From the NCBI RefSeq assembly GCF_001718315.1, contig NZ_CP013364.1:186001-250000 (forward strand): DNA of 64,000 bases. Direction: 5' to 3'. The position numbers and the translations under genes are program-made. Shown here piece after piece: positions 1 through 16,215 of the stretch. The notes below the pieces were generated by a model that was not told the origin of the DNA, searched no databases, and saw only the letters and a list, made by a program, of their open reading frames with translations. Origin of the DNA: Burkholderia diffusa (GTDB lineage Bacteria > Pseudomonadota > Gammaproteobacteria > Burkholderiales > Burkholderiaceae). Position 1 is the stretch's first letter; every line of letters begins with the position of its first letter.

Positions 1-1683
1 ACCACGCCACCAGCCGGCCACTGTCGGCAGATCATGCGTCGACGTCATCGCGATCGTGTCGCGATCCCACGCCGACGGCGGCCGAAACGCGCGATCCGCT
101 TCACGTTCGAACCACAGCACACGCATTCCCGCGATACCCTGCGCACCGAGCCGCTCGCGAAAACCCGCCGGCACCGTGCCGAGATCCTCGCCGATCGCGA
201 CCGCGCGGTGCCGTGCGGCCTCCAGCGCGACCAGCCGCGCGAGGTCGTCGAGCGGATAGCGCAGGTACGCACCGTCGCGTGGCGACCGGCCCTCCGGCAC
301 GATCCACATCCGCGCGAAGCCAAGCACGTGGTCGATGCGGATCCCGCCCGCATGCGCGAAGGCCGCGCGCAACAGCTCGACGAACGGCGCGAAGCCGTTT
401 GCGCGCAGCGCGGCGGGCGTCCACGTCGTCACGCCCCACGCCTGGCCGTCGGCATTGAACAGGTCGGGCGGCGCGCCGAGCGACACGCCGCGCAGCAACG
501 TCGTGCCGTGCGCCCACGCGTCGCTGCCTGCGCGATCGGAGCCGACCGCGAGATCGGCGAGCAGCCCGATCGCCATCCCCGCATCGCGCGCCGCGCGCTG
601 CGCGTTGCCGAGCGCGTCCGACGCACACCATTGCAGGAACGTATGGAACGCGATTGACTCGGCATGCGCGTGGGCGAAGGCGTCGACCTCCGGCGACGCC
701 GGCATCCGCCACTGCGCCGGCCATTGCCGCCAGTCCGCGCCGATCCCGTGTTCGATGCAGAACGCCTGCAGCGCGTCGAAGCGCGCATGCGCGTCGAGCG
801 CCGCACCGCCCGCCGCGCGGAACCGCTCGAACGCGTCTTGCGACGGCGCGCCGTTCGCGCGCCACGCATCGAAACACGCGCGCAACCGGCGCAGCTTCAA
901 CGGCAGTATGTGCGGCCAGTCGATCAGCGGCGCGTCGCCTGCGTTCGGCATGCCCGGCGCCGCACAGCTCGTTCGCCGCACGATATCGGCTCCCGGCACC
1001 GCATCGCAGTCGAGATACGCGACGTTGTGCCAGCGCCGCGACGACGGCGAATACGGGCTGTCGTGTTCGGGCAGCGCCGGATACTCGGCATGCGTCGGAC
1101 TGGTCGCGACCGCGTGCGCGCCGTGCCGCGCCGCACGCGTGGCGAGGCCGGCGAGCGCGGTGTAGTCGCCCGCGCCGTCGTCGCCCGTGCGGCGCAGGCT
1201 GTAAATCTGGGCCGCGATGCCCCAGCGGCGCCGTGCGTCGTCGCAGATGTCGAACGGCCGCGTACGCGGCGGCGCGATCGCAAGCCCGATCCGCTGCTCG
1301 CCGATGTCGAGCACGTGATGGCCGGCCAGCGCGAGCGGCGGCAGCGTGCCGTATTCGCCCGCGCCGGTCACGCGCCCGTCGACGTGGCCGCCCGTTTCGA
1401 GTGTGATCCGGAAGCGCGCGCCGGGCGGTGCGACACCGCGCGGCAGCTTGAGCGGCACGCCGGCGTCGCCGGTCACGACACACGGCGTCGCGTCGTGCGC
1501 GTCGACGAGCGCGGCCGCGCTGTCGATCCGCTCGATCGGCGTGCCGCACGGCCAGCCGAGCGCATCGACGAGCGCGACGAGCGCGTCGTCGTCCACTCGC
1601 CGCGCGACGCCGCCGGCATCGATCCAGTCGGGCTCCAGTCCGGCCGCACGCGCGAGTTCGGCGATGGGGACGTCGGTCGTCAT
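1..1683 (-). CDS. malQ: 4-alpha-glucanotransferase (amylomaltase), 3' end beyond window
   Basis: GH77 enzyme that disproportionates maltodextrins by moving glucan segments between chains in the cytoplasm. The catalytic triad of the family is visible: nucleophile Asp451 in GIRIDHVLGF, acid/base Glu499 in AIGEDLGTVP and Asp551 in STHDLP. 561 codons are present and the stop lies past base 1. The ATG at 1683 overlaps the treZ stop by 4 bp (ATGA), so translation is probably coupled. As last visible gene of the trehalose/glucan operon it would recycle short maltodextrins left by debranching and TreZ; treY is a plausible next gene but is not visible. Family assignment is firm. Confidence 0.95.
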   Translation of the reverse strand, partial: MTTDVPIAELARAAGLEPDWIDAGGVARRVDDDALVALVDALGWPCGTPIERIDSAAALVDAHDATPCVVTGDAGVPLKLPRGVAPPGARFRITLETGGHVDGRVTGAGEYGTLPPLALAGHHVLDIGEQRIGLAIAPPRTRPFDICDDARRRWGIAAQIYSLRRTGDDGAGDYTALAGLATRAARHGAHAVATSPTHAEYPALPEHDSPYSPSSRRWHNVAYLDCDAVPGADIVRRTSCAAPGMPNAGDAPLIDWPHILPLKLRRLRACFDAWRANGAPSQDAFERFRAAGGAALDAHARFDALQAFCIEHGIGADWRQWPAQWRMPASPEVDAFAHAHAESIAFHTFLQWCASDALGNAQRAARDAGMAIGLLADLAVGSDRAGSDAWAHGTTLLRGVSLGAPPDLFNADGQAWGVTTWTPAALRANGFAPFVELLRAAFAHAGGIRIDHVLGFARMWIVPEGRSPRDGAYLRYPLDDLARLVALEAARHRAVAIGEDLGTVPAGFRERLGAQGIAGMRVLWFEREADRAFRPPSAWDRDTIAMTSTHDLPTVAGWWRG

Positions 1684-3551
1684 GGCCGCGTATGCCCGTT
1701 CGCGCGATGGCTCAGCGCATCGTGGTTGACCGCGCCGTCGCGCCACGCGATGCAGGTGCGCGCGGGCAGCCGCCCGTCGGCCAGCCGATCGCGCGCGCGC
1801 GGCGGCGTCTCGAACACGATCTTGCCGACCGGCAGCGCGGGCAGCATTGCGTCGTGCGAGCCGGGATTGAACGCGATCGTCAGCGTGCTGCCGTCGCCGA
1901 GGCGCCAGCGTGCGACGAGCGCCTCCTTGGCGCCATCGCCGTTGCTGGCCAGCAGCTCGACGCCGAGTGCACGCGTGCCCGGCAGATGCGGCGTGACGAG
2001 CGCCGCGCGTACGGTTAGCGCGCTGCGATAGAAGCGCCGCCACGCGTCGGCGTCGGGCCACGCGTCCTCATCCGCATGGCCGGGCGACGAGCGCACGAAG
2101 GTGCCGACGTCGTTCGGATCGGGGATCGCGTCGCGATGGGCGGGATCGGCGAACGCGGGAAACGCGGCGAACTCGCGGCGCCGGCCTTCGCGTACCGCGT
2201 CGGCGAGTTCGCCGCGATAGTCGGTGAAGAACTGGAACGGCTGCGTGCTGCCGTCCTCCTCGCCCATGAACAGCAACGGTATCTGCGGCGCGATCAGCAT
2301 CAGGGCGGTGGCCGCGCGCAGCGCGTCGTCGTTCGCGAGCGCGCGCAGCCGTTCACCGAACGCGCGGTTGCCGATCTGATCGTGATTCTGCAGGAACGAG
2401 ACGAACGCGGTGGGTGGCAGATGCGCGCTCGACTCGCCGCGCGGCGCGCCGCCGTGCAGCGGCGACGGTTCGCCCTGGTACGCGAATCCTTCGCCGAGGG
2501 TGCGCGCCAGATGGCGCAGCGGCGCATCGGCGTACGCGCGATAGTAGCCGTCGCGCTCGCCGGTCAGCAGCACATGCGCGCTGTTGTGGAAATCGTCGTT
2601 CCATTGCGCATCGAAGCCGCCGGGCCCGAGCAGACTCGCCGCATTGCGTTCGTTCTCGAGCACCAGATGCACGTGGCGCGCATCGCCCGCATACGCATGC
2701 ACGCGTCGCGCCAGTTCGCGCAGCCATGCATCGTCGTCGATCGCATGCGCGGCGTCGATGCGCAGGCCGTCGAAACGGAATTCGTCGAGCCAGTACAGCG
2801 CGTTGTCGATGAAGAACGCGCTCGTCTGCGCACGCGAGAAGTCGATCGCGGGCCCCCACGCGGTCTGCCGGTCCGCGCGGAAGAATTCCGGCGCATAGCG
2901 CGGCAGCAGGTTGCCTTCCGGGCCGAAATGGTTGTACACGACGTCGAGCAACACCTGGAGCCCGAGGCCGTGCGCGGTGTCGACGAGCGTCTTCAGTTCC
3001 TCGGGCCGTCCGTACGACGCATCGGGCGCGAACGGCAACACGCCGTCGTAGCCCCAGTTGCGCGTACCGGGGAACGTGTTGACCGGCATCAGCTCGATCG
3101 CGGTCACGCCGAGCGCGGCGATCTCCGGCAGGCGCCGTTCGACGTTCGCATAGCCGCCACATGCGCCGACGTGCAGTTCATACAGCACCGTCTCGTGCCA
3201 CGGCCGGCCGCGCCACGCGTCGTTGCGCCAGCGGTACGCGGACGGATCGACGACCTGGCTCGGGCCATGTACGCCATCCGGTTGGAAGCGCGACGCGGGA
3301 TCGGGCACGGCAAGGCCGTCGTCGAGCAGGAAGCGGTACAGCGTGCCAGGGCCGTATGGCGCGACGACCTCGAACCAGCCGTCGCCGATGGCCGGCATCG
3401 CGATACGCTGCTCGCCGTGCAGTTCGACCGCAGCCGCGCGGCTCGCGGGCGCCCACAGGCGAAAGCGCGTGTGCGCCGCGTCGATGCACGTCGCGCCGAA
3501 TGTCGATACACACGCGGGCGTGCCGGAGGAATGGGCGGTACGTGACGTCAT
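1680..3551 (-). CDS. treZ: Malto-oligosyltrehalose trehalohydrolase TreZ
   Basis: Hydrolyses the alpha-1,4 bond next to the trehalosyl end of maltooligosyl trehalose, releasing free trehalose. The 623-residue length fits the family. An N-terminal CBM48-like region (about 15-105) precedes a GH13 barrel with DGLRIDAAHAI (nucleophile Asp), LVLENERN (acid Glu) and LQNHDQIGNRAFG (third Asp). The partner TreY is not in the window; it would be expected beyond the left edge. The gene follows glgX after 9 bp and overlaps malQ by 4 bp. The C-terminal part has the usual beta-sandwich. Confidence 0.95.
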   Translation of the reverse strand: MTSRTAHSSGTPACVSTFGATCIDAAHTRFRLWAPASRAAAVELHGEQRIAMPAIGDGWFEVVAPYGPGTLYRFLLDDGLAVPDPASRFQPDGVHGPSQVVDPSAYRWRNDAWRGRPWHETVLYELHVGACGGYANVERRLPEIAALGVTAIELMPVNTFPGTRNWGYDGVLPFAPDASYGRPEELKTLVDTAHGLGLQVLLDVVYNHFGPEGNLLPRYAPEFFRADRQTAWGPAIDFSRAQTSAFFIDNALYWLDEFRFDGLRIDAAHAIDDDAWLRELARRVHAYAGDARHVHLVLENERNAASLLGPGGFDAQWNDDFHNSAHVLLTGERDGYYRAYADAPLRHLARTLGEGFAYQGEPSPLHGGAPRGESSAHLPPTAFVSFLQNHDQIGNRAFGERLRALANDDALRAATALMLIAPQIPLLFMGEEDGSTQPFQFFTDYRGELADAVREGRRREFAAFPAFADPAHRDAIPDPNDVGTFVRSSPGHADEDAWPDADAWRRFYRSALTVRAALVTPHLPGTRALGVELLASNGDGAKEALVARWRLGDGSTLTIAFNPGSHDAMLPALPVGKIVFETPPRARDRLADGRLPARTCIAWRDGAVNHDALSHRANGHTRP

Positions 3552-3560
3552 GGGGGCTCC

Positions 3561-5675
3561 TCACGAGGGCAGGTCGGGCGGCACGGCGGCGACCGCGATC
3601 ACGGCGGCGTGCGCGGCGACGTCGAGGCCGGCCTCCGGCCACGAGCGCGGGCCGGCGTCGGGTGTCGCGGTGTCGAGCAGCACGCGGTAGTCGAGCACCG
3701 GCGCGGGCAGTCTGAACGTGATGACATGGGTCGACGCATTCAGCATCACGAGCAACGCCTCGGTACGCCCGGTACGGCCCGTGCCGACACGACGCATCGT
3801 CAGCGCGCGGCGCTCGCCGTCCTCCCACGCCGGCACGCTCAGCGCGTCGCCGCGTTCGTCGAACCAGTCGATCTCGTGCATGCCGGGCGCGCCGTCGCGG
3901 TCGCCCGACGGATAGCGTGGCGCGGACATCACCGGATACATGCGCCGCAGCGCGGCGAGCCGCGACACGAAGCGCATCATCTGCATGCCTTCGTCGCTGT
4001 GAGCAAGATCCCAGTCGAGCCACGACAGTTCGTTATCCTGGCAATATGCGTTGTTGTTGCCGTGCTGCGTGCGGCCGAATTCGTCGCCGGCGACGATCAT
4101 CGGCGTGCCGAGCGCGGTAAACAGCGTCGCGAGCATCGAGCGCGCGACGCGCGCGCGCAGGTCGCGGATCGACGCGTCGTCGGTGGCGCCTTCGACGCCC
4201 CAGTTCGCGCTGCAGTTGTCGTCGCGGCCGTCGCGGTTGTCCTCGCCGTTCGCGTCGTTGTGCTTGTGCGCATACGACACGACATCCGCGAGCGTGAAGC
4301 CGTCGTGCGCGGTGATGAAGTTCACCGACGCCCACGTGCGGCGCCGTTGATGGTTGAACAGGTCGGCGGAGCCCGCAAGGCGCGCGGCGAGCTCCGGGCG
4401 CTGCCCCGCGTCGCCGCGCCAGAAGCGCCGCACCGTGTCGCGAAAGCGGTCGTTCCATTCGGCGAAGCCGGGCGGGTGGCGGCCGAGCTGATAGCCGCCC
4501 GGGCCGAGATCCCACGGCTCGGTGATCAGCTTGCGTTGCGCGAGAATGGGGTCCTGCCGCAGTGCGTCGAAAAACCCCGCGCCCGGTTCGAATCCGTGAT
4601 CCTCGCGGCCGAGCGTCACGCCGAGGTCGAAGCGGAAGCCGTCGATATTGAACGCGGTGGCCCAATAGCGCAGCGAGTCCATCACCATCTGCACGACGCG
4701 CGGATGCGACATGTTCAGCGTGTTGCCGCAGCCGGTCTCGTCGACGTGATAACGCGGATCGTCCGGCCGCAGCCGGTAGTAGCTCGCGTTGTCGAGGCCG
4801 CGCCACGACAGCGTCGGGCCGAGCTCGTTGCCTTCGCACGTGTGGTTGTAGACGACGTCGAGCACGACCTCGATGCCGGCCGCGTGCAGCTGCCGGATCG
4901 CGATGCGCATTTCGTCGAGCCGCCGCGTCGACAGATACGACGGCTCCGGCGCGAAGAACGCGGCCGTGTCGTAGCCCCAGTAGTTGCGCAGCCCGCGGTT
5001 CACGAGCGCGCGTTGCTGGAGGAACGCGTGCACGGGCAGCAGCTCGACGGTCGTCACGCCGATCGACAGCAGGTGATCGATGAACGCCGGATGCGCGAGC
5101 GACGCGAAGGTGCCGCGTTCCGGCGCGCGCAGCCCGGGGCGACGCATCGACGCGCCGCGCACGTGGGCCTCGTAGATCACGGTGCTGCGCCACGGCACGT
5201 CCGGGCGCCGGTCGGTGCGCCAGTCGAATGCCTCGTCGACGACCACGGCCTTCGGCATCGCGGGCGCCGAGTCGCGGCGGTCCATCGACAGGTCCGCGCG
5301 GTTCGAGTGCACGCGATAGCCGAACAGCGCGTCGGACCAGCGAAAATGACCGACCAGCTTGCGCGCGTACGGGTCGAGCAGCAGCTTGGTCGGATTGAAG
5401 CGGTGGCCGTGCTGCGGCTGGTACGGGCCGTCCGCGCGAAAGCCGTACACGGTGCCCGGATGCGCATTCGGCAGGTAACCGTGCCACACCTCGTCGGTGC
5501 ATTCGGGCAGGTCGAGCCGCGCAAGCTCCTTGCGTCCGGTCGGGTCGAACACGCACAGCTGGATGCGCTGCGCATGCGCGGAAAACACCGCGAAGTTGGT
5601 ACCGAGACCATCCCAGGTCGCACCGAGCGGATAGGGGCGGCCGGGATCGAGTCGGGATGGCAGGGCGGTCGGCAT
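3561..5675 (-). CDS. glgX: Glycogen debranching enzyme GlgX
   Basis: Isoamylase-type GH13 enzyme that removes short alpha-1,6 branches from glycogen-like glucan, supplying linear chains to TreY/TreZ and MalQ. The 704-residue product has CBM48 at the N terminus (YPLGATWDGLGTNFAVFS) and catalytic motifs DGFRFDLGV, ITEPWDLG and TAHDGFTLAD. The reading frame stays open upstream to 6008, but that part lies inside glgB; the ATG at 5675 begins just before the conserved domain, has GGAG 11 bases upstream and leaves a 32-bp gap to glgB. An ATG at 5726 is a weaker alternative. Third last gene of the operon. Confidence 0.93.
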   Translation of the reverse strand: MPTALPSRLDPGRPYPLGATWDGLGTNFAVFSAHAQRIQLCVFDPTGRKELARLDLPECTDEVWHGYLPNAHPGTVYGFRADGPYQPQHGHRFNPTKLLLDPYARKLVGHFRWSDALFGYRVHSNRADLSMDRRDSAPAMPKAVVVDEAFDWRTDRRPDVPWRSTVIYEAHVRGASMRRPGLRAPERGTFASLAHPAFIDHLLSIGVTTVELLPVHAFLQQRALVNRGLRNYWGYDTAAFFAPEPSYLSTRRLDEMRIAIRQLHAAGIEVVLDVVYNHTCEGNELGPTLSWRGLDNASYYRLRPDDPRYHVDETGCGNTLNMSHPRVVQMVMDSLRYWATAFNIDGFRFDLGVTLGREDHGFEPGAGFFDALRQDPILAQRKLITEPWDLGPGGYQLGRHPPGFAEWNDRFRDTVRRFWRGDAGQRPELAARLAGSADLFNHQRRRTWASVNFITAHDGFTLADVVSYAHKHNDANGEDNRDGRDDNCSANWGVEGATDDASIRDLRARVARSMLATLFTALGTPMIVAGDEFGRTQHGNNNAYCQDNELSWLDWDLAHSDEGMQMMRFVSRLAALRRMYPVMSAPRYPSGDRDGAPGMHEIDWFDERGDALSVPAWEDGERRALTMRRVGTGRTGRTEALLVMLNASTHVITFRLPAPVLDYRVLLDTATPDAGPRSWPEAGLDVAAHAAVIAVAAVPPDLPS

Positions 5676-5707
5676 GGGGAGGGTCTCCGTGTCGAGGGCG
5701 CCGGGTG

Positions 5708-11324
<5,617 letters not shown>

Positions 11325-11325
<1 letters not shown>

Positions 11326-14300
11326 CAGGCGTGTGCTCCGGAAGGGGGCCGGGCATCGCCCGGCGCGGGCGCCGCCGCTCGCGCGGCGCCGGGAGACGGC
11401 GCGAGCCGCCAGATCGCATACGGCCGCACGTGCGGGTCGAGCGACACGTACTGGCGATGCCCGCGCCAGGTTTCGGCATGCGCGGCATCCTGTTCGAGCG
11501 CGTCGAGCGGTTCGCCGTCGACCAGCCCGAAGCCGCGCCAGAGCGAGGCGTCGAGCGTGAAGTTCGCGGCCTGTGGATGCCATGGGTCGAGGCTGATCGC
11601 GACCGCGACGACGCTGTCGTGCGCGGGCGTCGCCTTCACGAACACGATGACCTGGTCGTTGTCGGCGTCGGCGAACGCGAGGCCGAGGTGCGTCTGCAAC
11701 GCCGGATGCTCGCGCCGCGCGCGGTTCAGTCGCGCGACTTCGGTGCCGATGTGCGCAGCCTTGCTCCAGTCGCGCGCGCGCAGCTCGTATTTCTCCGCGT
11801 CCGCGTACTCCTCGCTGTCGGGCAGTGGCGCCGATTCGCCGATCTCGAAGCCCGAATACAGGCCCCACGAGCCGGCGAGCGTCGCGGCGAGCGCCGCGCG
11901 GATCACGAACTGCGAGCGCGGCGCGTTCTGCAGGTGGCGCGGATTGATGTCGGGCGTGTTCACGAAGAAGTTCGGCCGGAAGAACTCGCGGGGCGGGCCG
12001 GCCGTCAGCTCGGTCAGGTAGTCGATGAACTCGCGCTTCGTCTCGCGCCACGTGAAGTACGTGTAAGACTGCGAAAAACCGATCTTCGCGAGCCGGTACA
12101 TCATGCCCGGCCGCGTGAACGCCTCCGACAGGAACACGACGTCCGGATGCTTGCCGCGCACGTCGGCGATCATCCACGCCCAGAACGGCAGCGGCTTCGT
12201 GTGCGGGTTGTCGACGCGGAAGATCCGCACGCCCGCGTCGACCCAGAACAGCACCGCGTCGCGCAGCGCGAGCCACAGGTCGGGCAGCGCGTCCGGCGCG
12301 TAGAAGTCGGGGTTCACGATGTCCTGGTAGCGCTTCGGCGGATTTTCCGCAAAGCGGAGCGAGCCGTCGGGCCGCCACGCGAACCAGCCCGGATGCGCGG
12401 CGAGCCACGGATGGTCGGGCGAGCACTGGATCGCGAAGTCCAGCGCGATTTCGAGCCCCTGTGCGCGCGCCGCGTCGACCAGCGTGCGGAACGACGCGAG
12501 CGTGCCGAGTTGCGGATGCACGGCCGTGTGGCCGCCTTCGGGCGAGCCGATCGCGTACGGGCTGCCGACGTCGTCCGGGCCGGCCTTCAGCGTGTTGTTG
12601 CGGCCCTTGCGCGCGGTCGTGCCGATCGGGTGGATCGGCGGGAAATACAGCACGTCGAAACCCATGTCGCGGATGCGCGGCAATTGCGCGATCACGTCGT
12701 CGAACGTGCCGTGCCGGTGCGCGTCGTTGCTGGCCGAGCGCGGGAACATTTCGTACCAGCTCGAGAAGCGCGCGGCGCGGCGTTCGACCTCGACCGGGTA
12801 GACCGTTTCGTCGTGCGTGACGAACGGCCGGTAACGCAGCGCCGCGTATGCGTCGGCGAGTTCGGGGGCGCCGAGCAGCGCGAGGCGATCGTCGGGCGAC
12901 GCGTCCTTGAAGTCGGCGGCCAGCCGTTCCATCCGTGCGCGCGCACGCGGATCGACCGGCTCGGCGAGCGTCAGCGCGGTCGCGAGCAACAGTTGCGCCT
13001 CGCGCACCTCCAGCGCCACGTCCTGGCCGGCCGCACGCTTTTTCGCCACGTCGGTGACGAGCGATGCCCAATCGTCGCGCCACGCGATCACGCGAAACGC
13101 ATGGCGACCGAGCCGGTCGAGCGCGACGCGCGCGTGCCAGCGGTCGTTCGGCTCCGCGACGAACGGCACCTCGCGCCAGTCGTCCTCGTCGTCCGCGCGC
13201 CACTGCAGGGCGGCCGAAAGATGCGCATGCCCGTCCGAGAAGATCGATGCATGCACAACCAGCGTTTCGCCGATCACACGCTTGATCGCGAAGCGGCCGC
13301 CGTCCACGGCCGGCTCGACCCGCTCGATCGCGATCCGGTCGGCCGCGAGCGCGGCGGACAAGGTGGCGCGCTCGCTCGCGGTGTCGGCGCGCGCGATCGC
13401 GGGCGGCGCGCGCCACGCGTCGAGCAGCGCATGGCCGCCGGGTTCGAGCGTGAAGGCCGGCAGCGCGACCGGCGCGTGCCGGTGCGCGCCGTCGGGTGGC
13501 GCGACGTGCGTGAAGCCGCCTGGCACCCCGGGCAGGATCGTGGCGGGATCGACGGCCGCTTCGCGATCGAGATCGGGGTTCAGCGCGATCAGCAGTGCCG
13601 CGTCGTCGTGTTCGAGCGACGGACCCGTGCCGCGCAGCAGCGCGGTCGCGGCCGCGCCGGGGGCGCTCAGTTGCGCGATTTCGCCGCGCTCGGCCGCGAG
13701 CGGCGTCGCGCGGCGCCAGGCATTCGCGTCGGCGATCGCGCCGGACAGGTCGAAGCGCGCGCCGTCGAATGCGGCGCGATAGCGCGTGGCGTCCGCATCG
13801 CGCGCCATCAGCGGCAGCGTGACGCCGCGCTCGAAGCCCATCGGCACGAGCCAGCCGGTGCCGACCGCCGCGGCGGTCCACAACGCGCGGTGGTATGCGC
13901 GGGCGACCGTCTCATCCGGCGCGTCGTTCCAGTCGTCGGCGAGACGCGGGCCGTCGTAGGCGTCGGGAAACGCGATCGGCGAGCCGATGCGCCGCAGCAG
14001 CCGGTGTTCGTCCGCGAACCACGGCGAGCGCAGATCCCACCAGCGAACCGACGAGAACACCGCGTCGAAGCCGGCCGCCTCGAATTGCGCGAGCGCGTCG
14101 CGCGCATGGCCGGGCACGCCGGCCAGCACCGCGACGTCCGGGCGCGCGCGACGCAGCGCCGCGCGCCAGCCGGGCCACCACGCGGCCGGCAGATGATGCG
14201 GCGCGTCGATCAGGAAGCCGGTCGCGCCGGCGTCCGCGAACGCGGCGAGATGTGCGCACCACCACGCGGCGAGTGCGTCGTGTATCGCGTCTTCACCGAC

Positions 14301-14717
14301 CTGCGCATGCGCGACGTCGAGTTCATGCGCGGCGCGGCGCGGGTCGATCAGCGCGTCGTCGTGCGAGCGCTCGACGTACCAGTCCGGGTGCTCGGCGCGC
14401 AGCGGATTGTCGCGCGCGATGCGGTCCGGTATCACTTCGAGCATCACGCGCAGCCCGTGGCCGTGCGCGATGTGCGCGAGCCGCGAGAACGTCTCGAGCG
14501 CGCCGGCGCGCGTTTCGAACGTCGCGGCCGGCCGGTGGAAGTCGGCGACGTGACGCGGAAAGCCCGCGACGCTGGCGGTCCAGAAGCCGCCGATCAGCAC
14601 GTGGTCGAAACCCATGCCCGCGATGTGCGCGAACGTATCCGGCCACGCGTCGAGTGGACCGACGAGGCGGGCATCGCAGAAGTAGAGGTGTGGGGCGAAG
14701 GGGGGCGTGACGTTCAT
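11325..14717 (-). CDS. glgE: Alpha-1,4-glucan:maltose-1-phosphate maltosyltransferase GlgE with extra N-terminal domain
   Basis: Transfers maltosyl units from maltose-1-phosphate onto alpha-1,4-glucan. The GlgE core (about 455-1130) has the GH13 nucleophile Asp836 in IFRVDNPHTKP and acid Glu865 in FLSEAFTRP; their 29-residue separation equals that of characterised GlgE. The first roughly 450 residues are additional: they look like a second GH13 barrel (FLIDAPHH at Asp171) in which the usual Arg, Glu and His-Asp motifs are not evident, so it is probably non-catalytic. Usual GlgE length is about 670. The ATG at 14717 begins a plausible domain (LYFCDARLVGPLDAWP). First gene of the operon. Confidence 0.93.
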
Positions 14718-14898
14718 GGAATGGCGTGGGCAGGCGGCGAACGGTAACGGCCGTGCGCCGCAACCTGCGTGCCCGCGGCGCGGCGCCCCGCGCGGCAACG
14801 TATGTGGAGATGCAGGGTGCCGGATCCCTGTCGTTTTTACATGAAGGCTGTACGGTCGCTGCATCGCGCGCGGCGCGAAGCCGGCACGTTCGGTGTCG
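14718..14898 (-). promoter_or_regulatory. Intergenic region upstream of glgE
   Basis: This 181-bp gap between the DUF2591-like gene and glgE is the only sizeable non-coding stretch in front of the six-gene trehalose/glucan operon, so an operon promoter is expected here. I see no clear -35/-10 pair; the least GC-rich piece is a T run near 14834-14838. The assignment is by position only. Confidence 0.3.
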
Positions 14899-15387
14899 TC
14901 ACATGCGCGGAATCGAGCGGATGTCCGAACTGTCGCCGGCGGCCGGATCGTCGTCCGCTTCGGGAAGCGGCGCCCCGGGGTCGTAGCGCACGGGCGCGCC
15001 GCGCTCGATCCGGTGCGCGAACGACGGCGGGGCGTCGACGTCGTCGCCGAAGCGCGCGCGCACGAATGCGCGCAGCAGCGCGGTGCGCATGTCGGGCGCG
15101 CGCGCCGCGCAGGTCGACGGGCCGTCGATGAAGCATGCATCGCATTCGACGCCGTCGCCGCGCCGTGCGATGCGCAGGTCGCCGACGCGCTCGAGCACGG
15201 CCCCCGCGTCGGCCCACGACGCGGACGGCGCGAAATGCGCATCGAGGCGCCGCAACGCATCGCACGCGGCGGTCAGGATCAGTTGCGGCTCGACGGCCGT
15301 GAAGCACAGCGTATCTTCGTCGTCCGCGCACAACGCGCGCGCGCACCAGTAGTCGAGGGCCGTTCCGGCGAGGTCGTCGATTCGCAT
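14899..15387 (-). CDS. NinX/DUF2591-like phage-type protein
   Basis: The 162-residue protein begins MRIDDLAGTALDYWCARA and ends with a TALLRAFVRARFGDDV segment. Both resemble the ends of the DUF2591 (phage NinX) family that is common in Burkholderia genomes and prophages, where the function is unknown. The ATG at 15387 has GGAG seven bases upstream; a TTG at 15393 is possible. No other phage gene lies nearby, so it may be a domesticated or stray prophage gene. The middle is Cys-containing and less like the family, so the assignment is moderate. Confidence 0.6.
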   Translation of the reverse strand: MRIDDLAGTALDYWCARALCADDEDTLCFTAVEPQLILTAACDALRRLDAHFAPSASWADAGAVLERVGDLRIARRGDGVECDACFIDGPSTCAARAPDMRTALLRAFVRARFGDDVDAPPSFAHRIERGAPVRYDPGAPLPEADDDPAAGDSSDIRSIPRM

Positions 15388-15399
15388 GGGCAAGCTCCG

Positions 15400-16215
15400 T
15401 CAGGGTTCGTCAGCGCGGTGGGATGCGTGCGCAAGCGGCGTGCCACCCGCGGAACCGACACGCATTCGCGCAACGAGCGGGTAATGATCCGACGCGTGTC
15501 GGGCCAGCATGCTGCGATGCACGTTCACGTCGACCAGCAATTCACCGGGATGGATCCAGATCCGGTCGAGCGAGAACACCGGGCACAGCGTCGGGAACGT
15601 GCGGGGCGCCGGCGCGCGGCGAAACCGCGTGACCAGCGCCTGCAGCGCACGGCCGCGCACGAACCATTCGTTGATGTCGCCCATGAGGATCACCGGCATC
15701 GTGCCGGTATCGAACGCGGCGAGCAGCCGCTGCACCTGCGCGCTGCGTTCGTTTGCGGACAGACCGAGATGGGTCGCGACCACGCGCAGCGTGTCCGCGC
15801 CGCAGTCGATGTCCGCATCGAGCGCGCCACGCGGTTCGCGCTGGTGGAACGACAGGTCGAGCGTGCGCGCCGCGCGGATCGGGCAGCGCGACAGCACCGC
15901 GTTGCCGTAGCGGCGCTCCGGCGTGTCGATGGTCGGACCGGCCGCCGCGTGCATGCCGGTTGCGTCGCGCAGGTGCGCGAGCACGTCGGGCGCGCGTATT
16001 CCGCCGAGCGGCACCTCCTGCAGCGCGATCACGTCCGCGTCGAGTTCGTGGATGACCGCCGCGATCCGGTCGGCCGCGCGCGCGGGCCACGCGCCGTAGC
16101 CGCCGCGGATGTTGTACGTCGCGATCCGCAGGTCGCGCCCGCCCGGCGCGGCGGCGGGCGGGCCGTCCGACGTGATGATGTCCGGCGGCGGGGCCGGCTG
16201 CCGACTCAGCGCCAT
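15400..16215 (-). CDS. Endonuclease/exonuclease/phosphatase family protein
   Basis: 271-residue member of the EEP (DNase I-like) fold, acting on phosphodiester or phosphate esters. Family motifs in order: IATYNIRGGYG, ALQEVP (metal-binding Glu), VVATHLGL, LMGDINEW (Asp-x-Asn) and HASDHYPL (catalytic Asp-His). No signal peptide is clear. It overlaps the 3' end of the PLD-VTT gene by 10 bp, so the two are one unit; EEP genes commonly accompany cardiolipin synthase-like PLD genes, which suggests a lipid headgroup or nucleic-acid ester substrate. Substrate unknown. Confidence 0.85.
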   Translation of the reverse strand: MALSRQPAPPPDIITSDGPPAAAPGGRDLRIATYNIRGGYGAWPARAADRIAAVIHELDADVIALQEVPLGGIRAPDVLAHLRDATGMHAAAGPTIDTPERRYGNAVLSRCPIRAARTLDLSFHQREPRGALDADIDCGADTLRVVATHLGLSANERSAQVQRLLAAFDTGTMPVILMGDINEWFVRGRALQALVTRFRRAPAPRTFPTLCPVFSLDRIWIHPGELLVDVNVHRSMLARHASDHYPLVARMRVGSAGGTPLAHASHRADEP

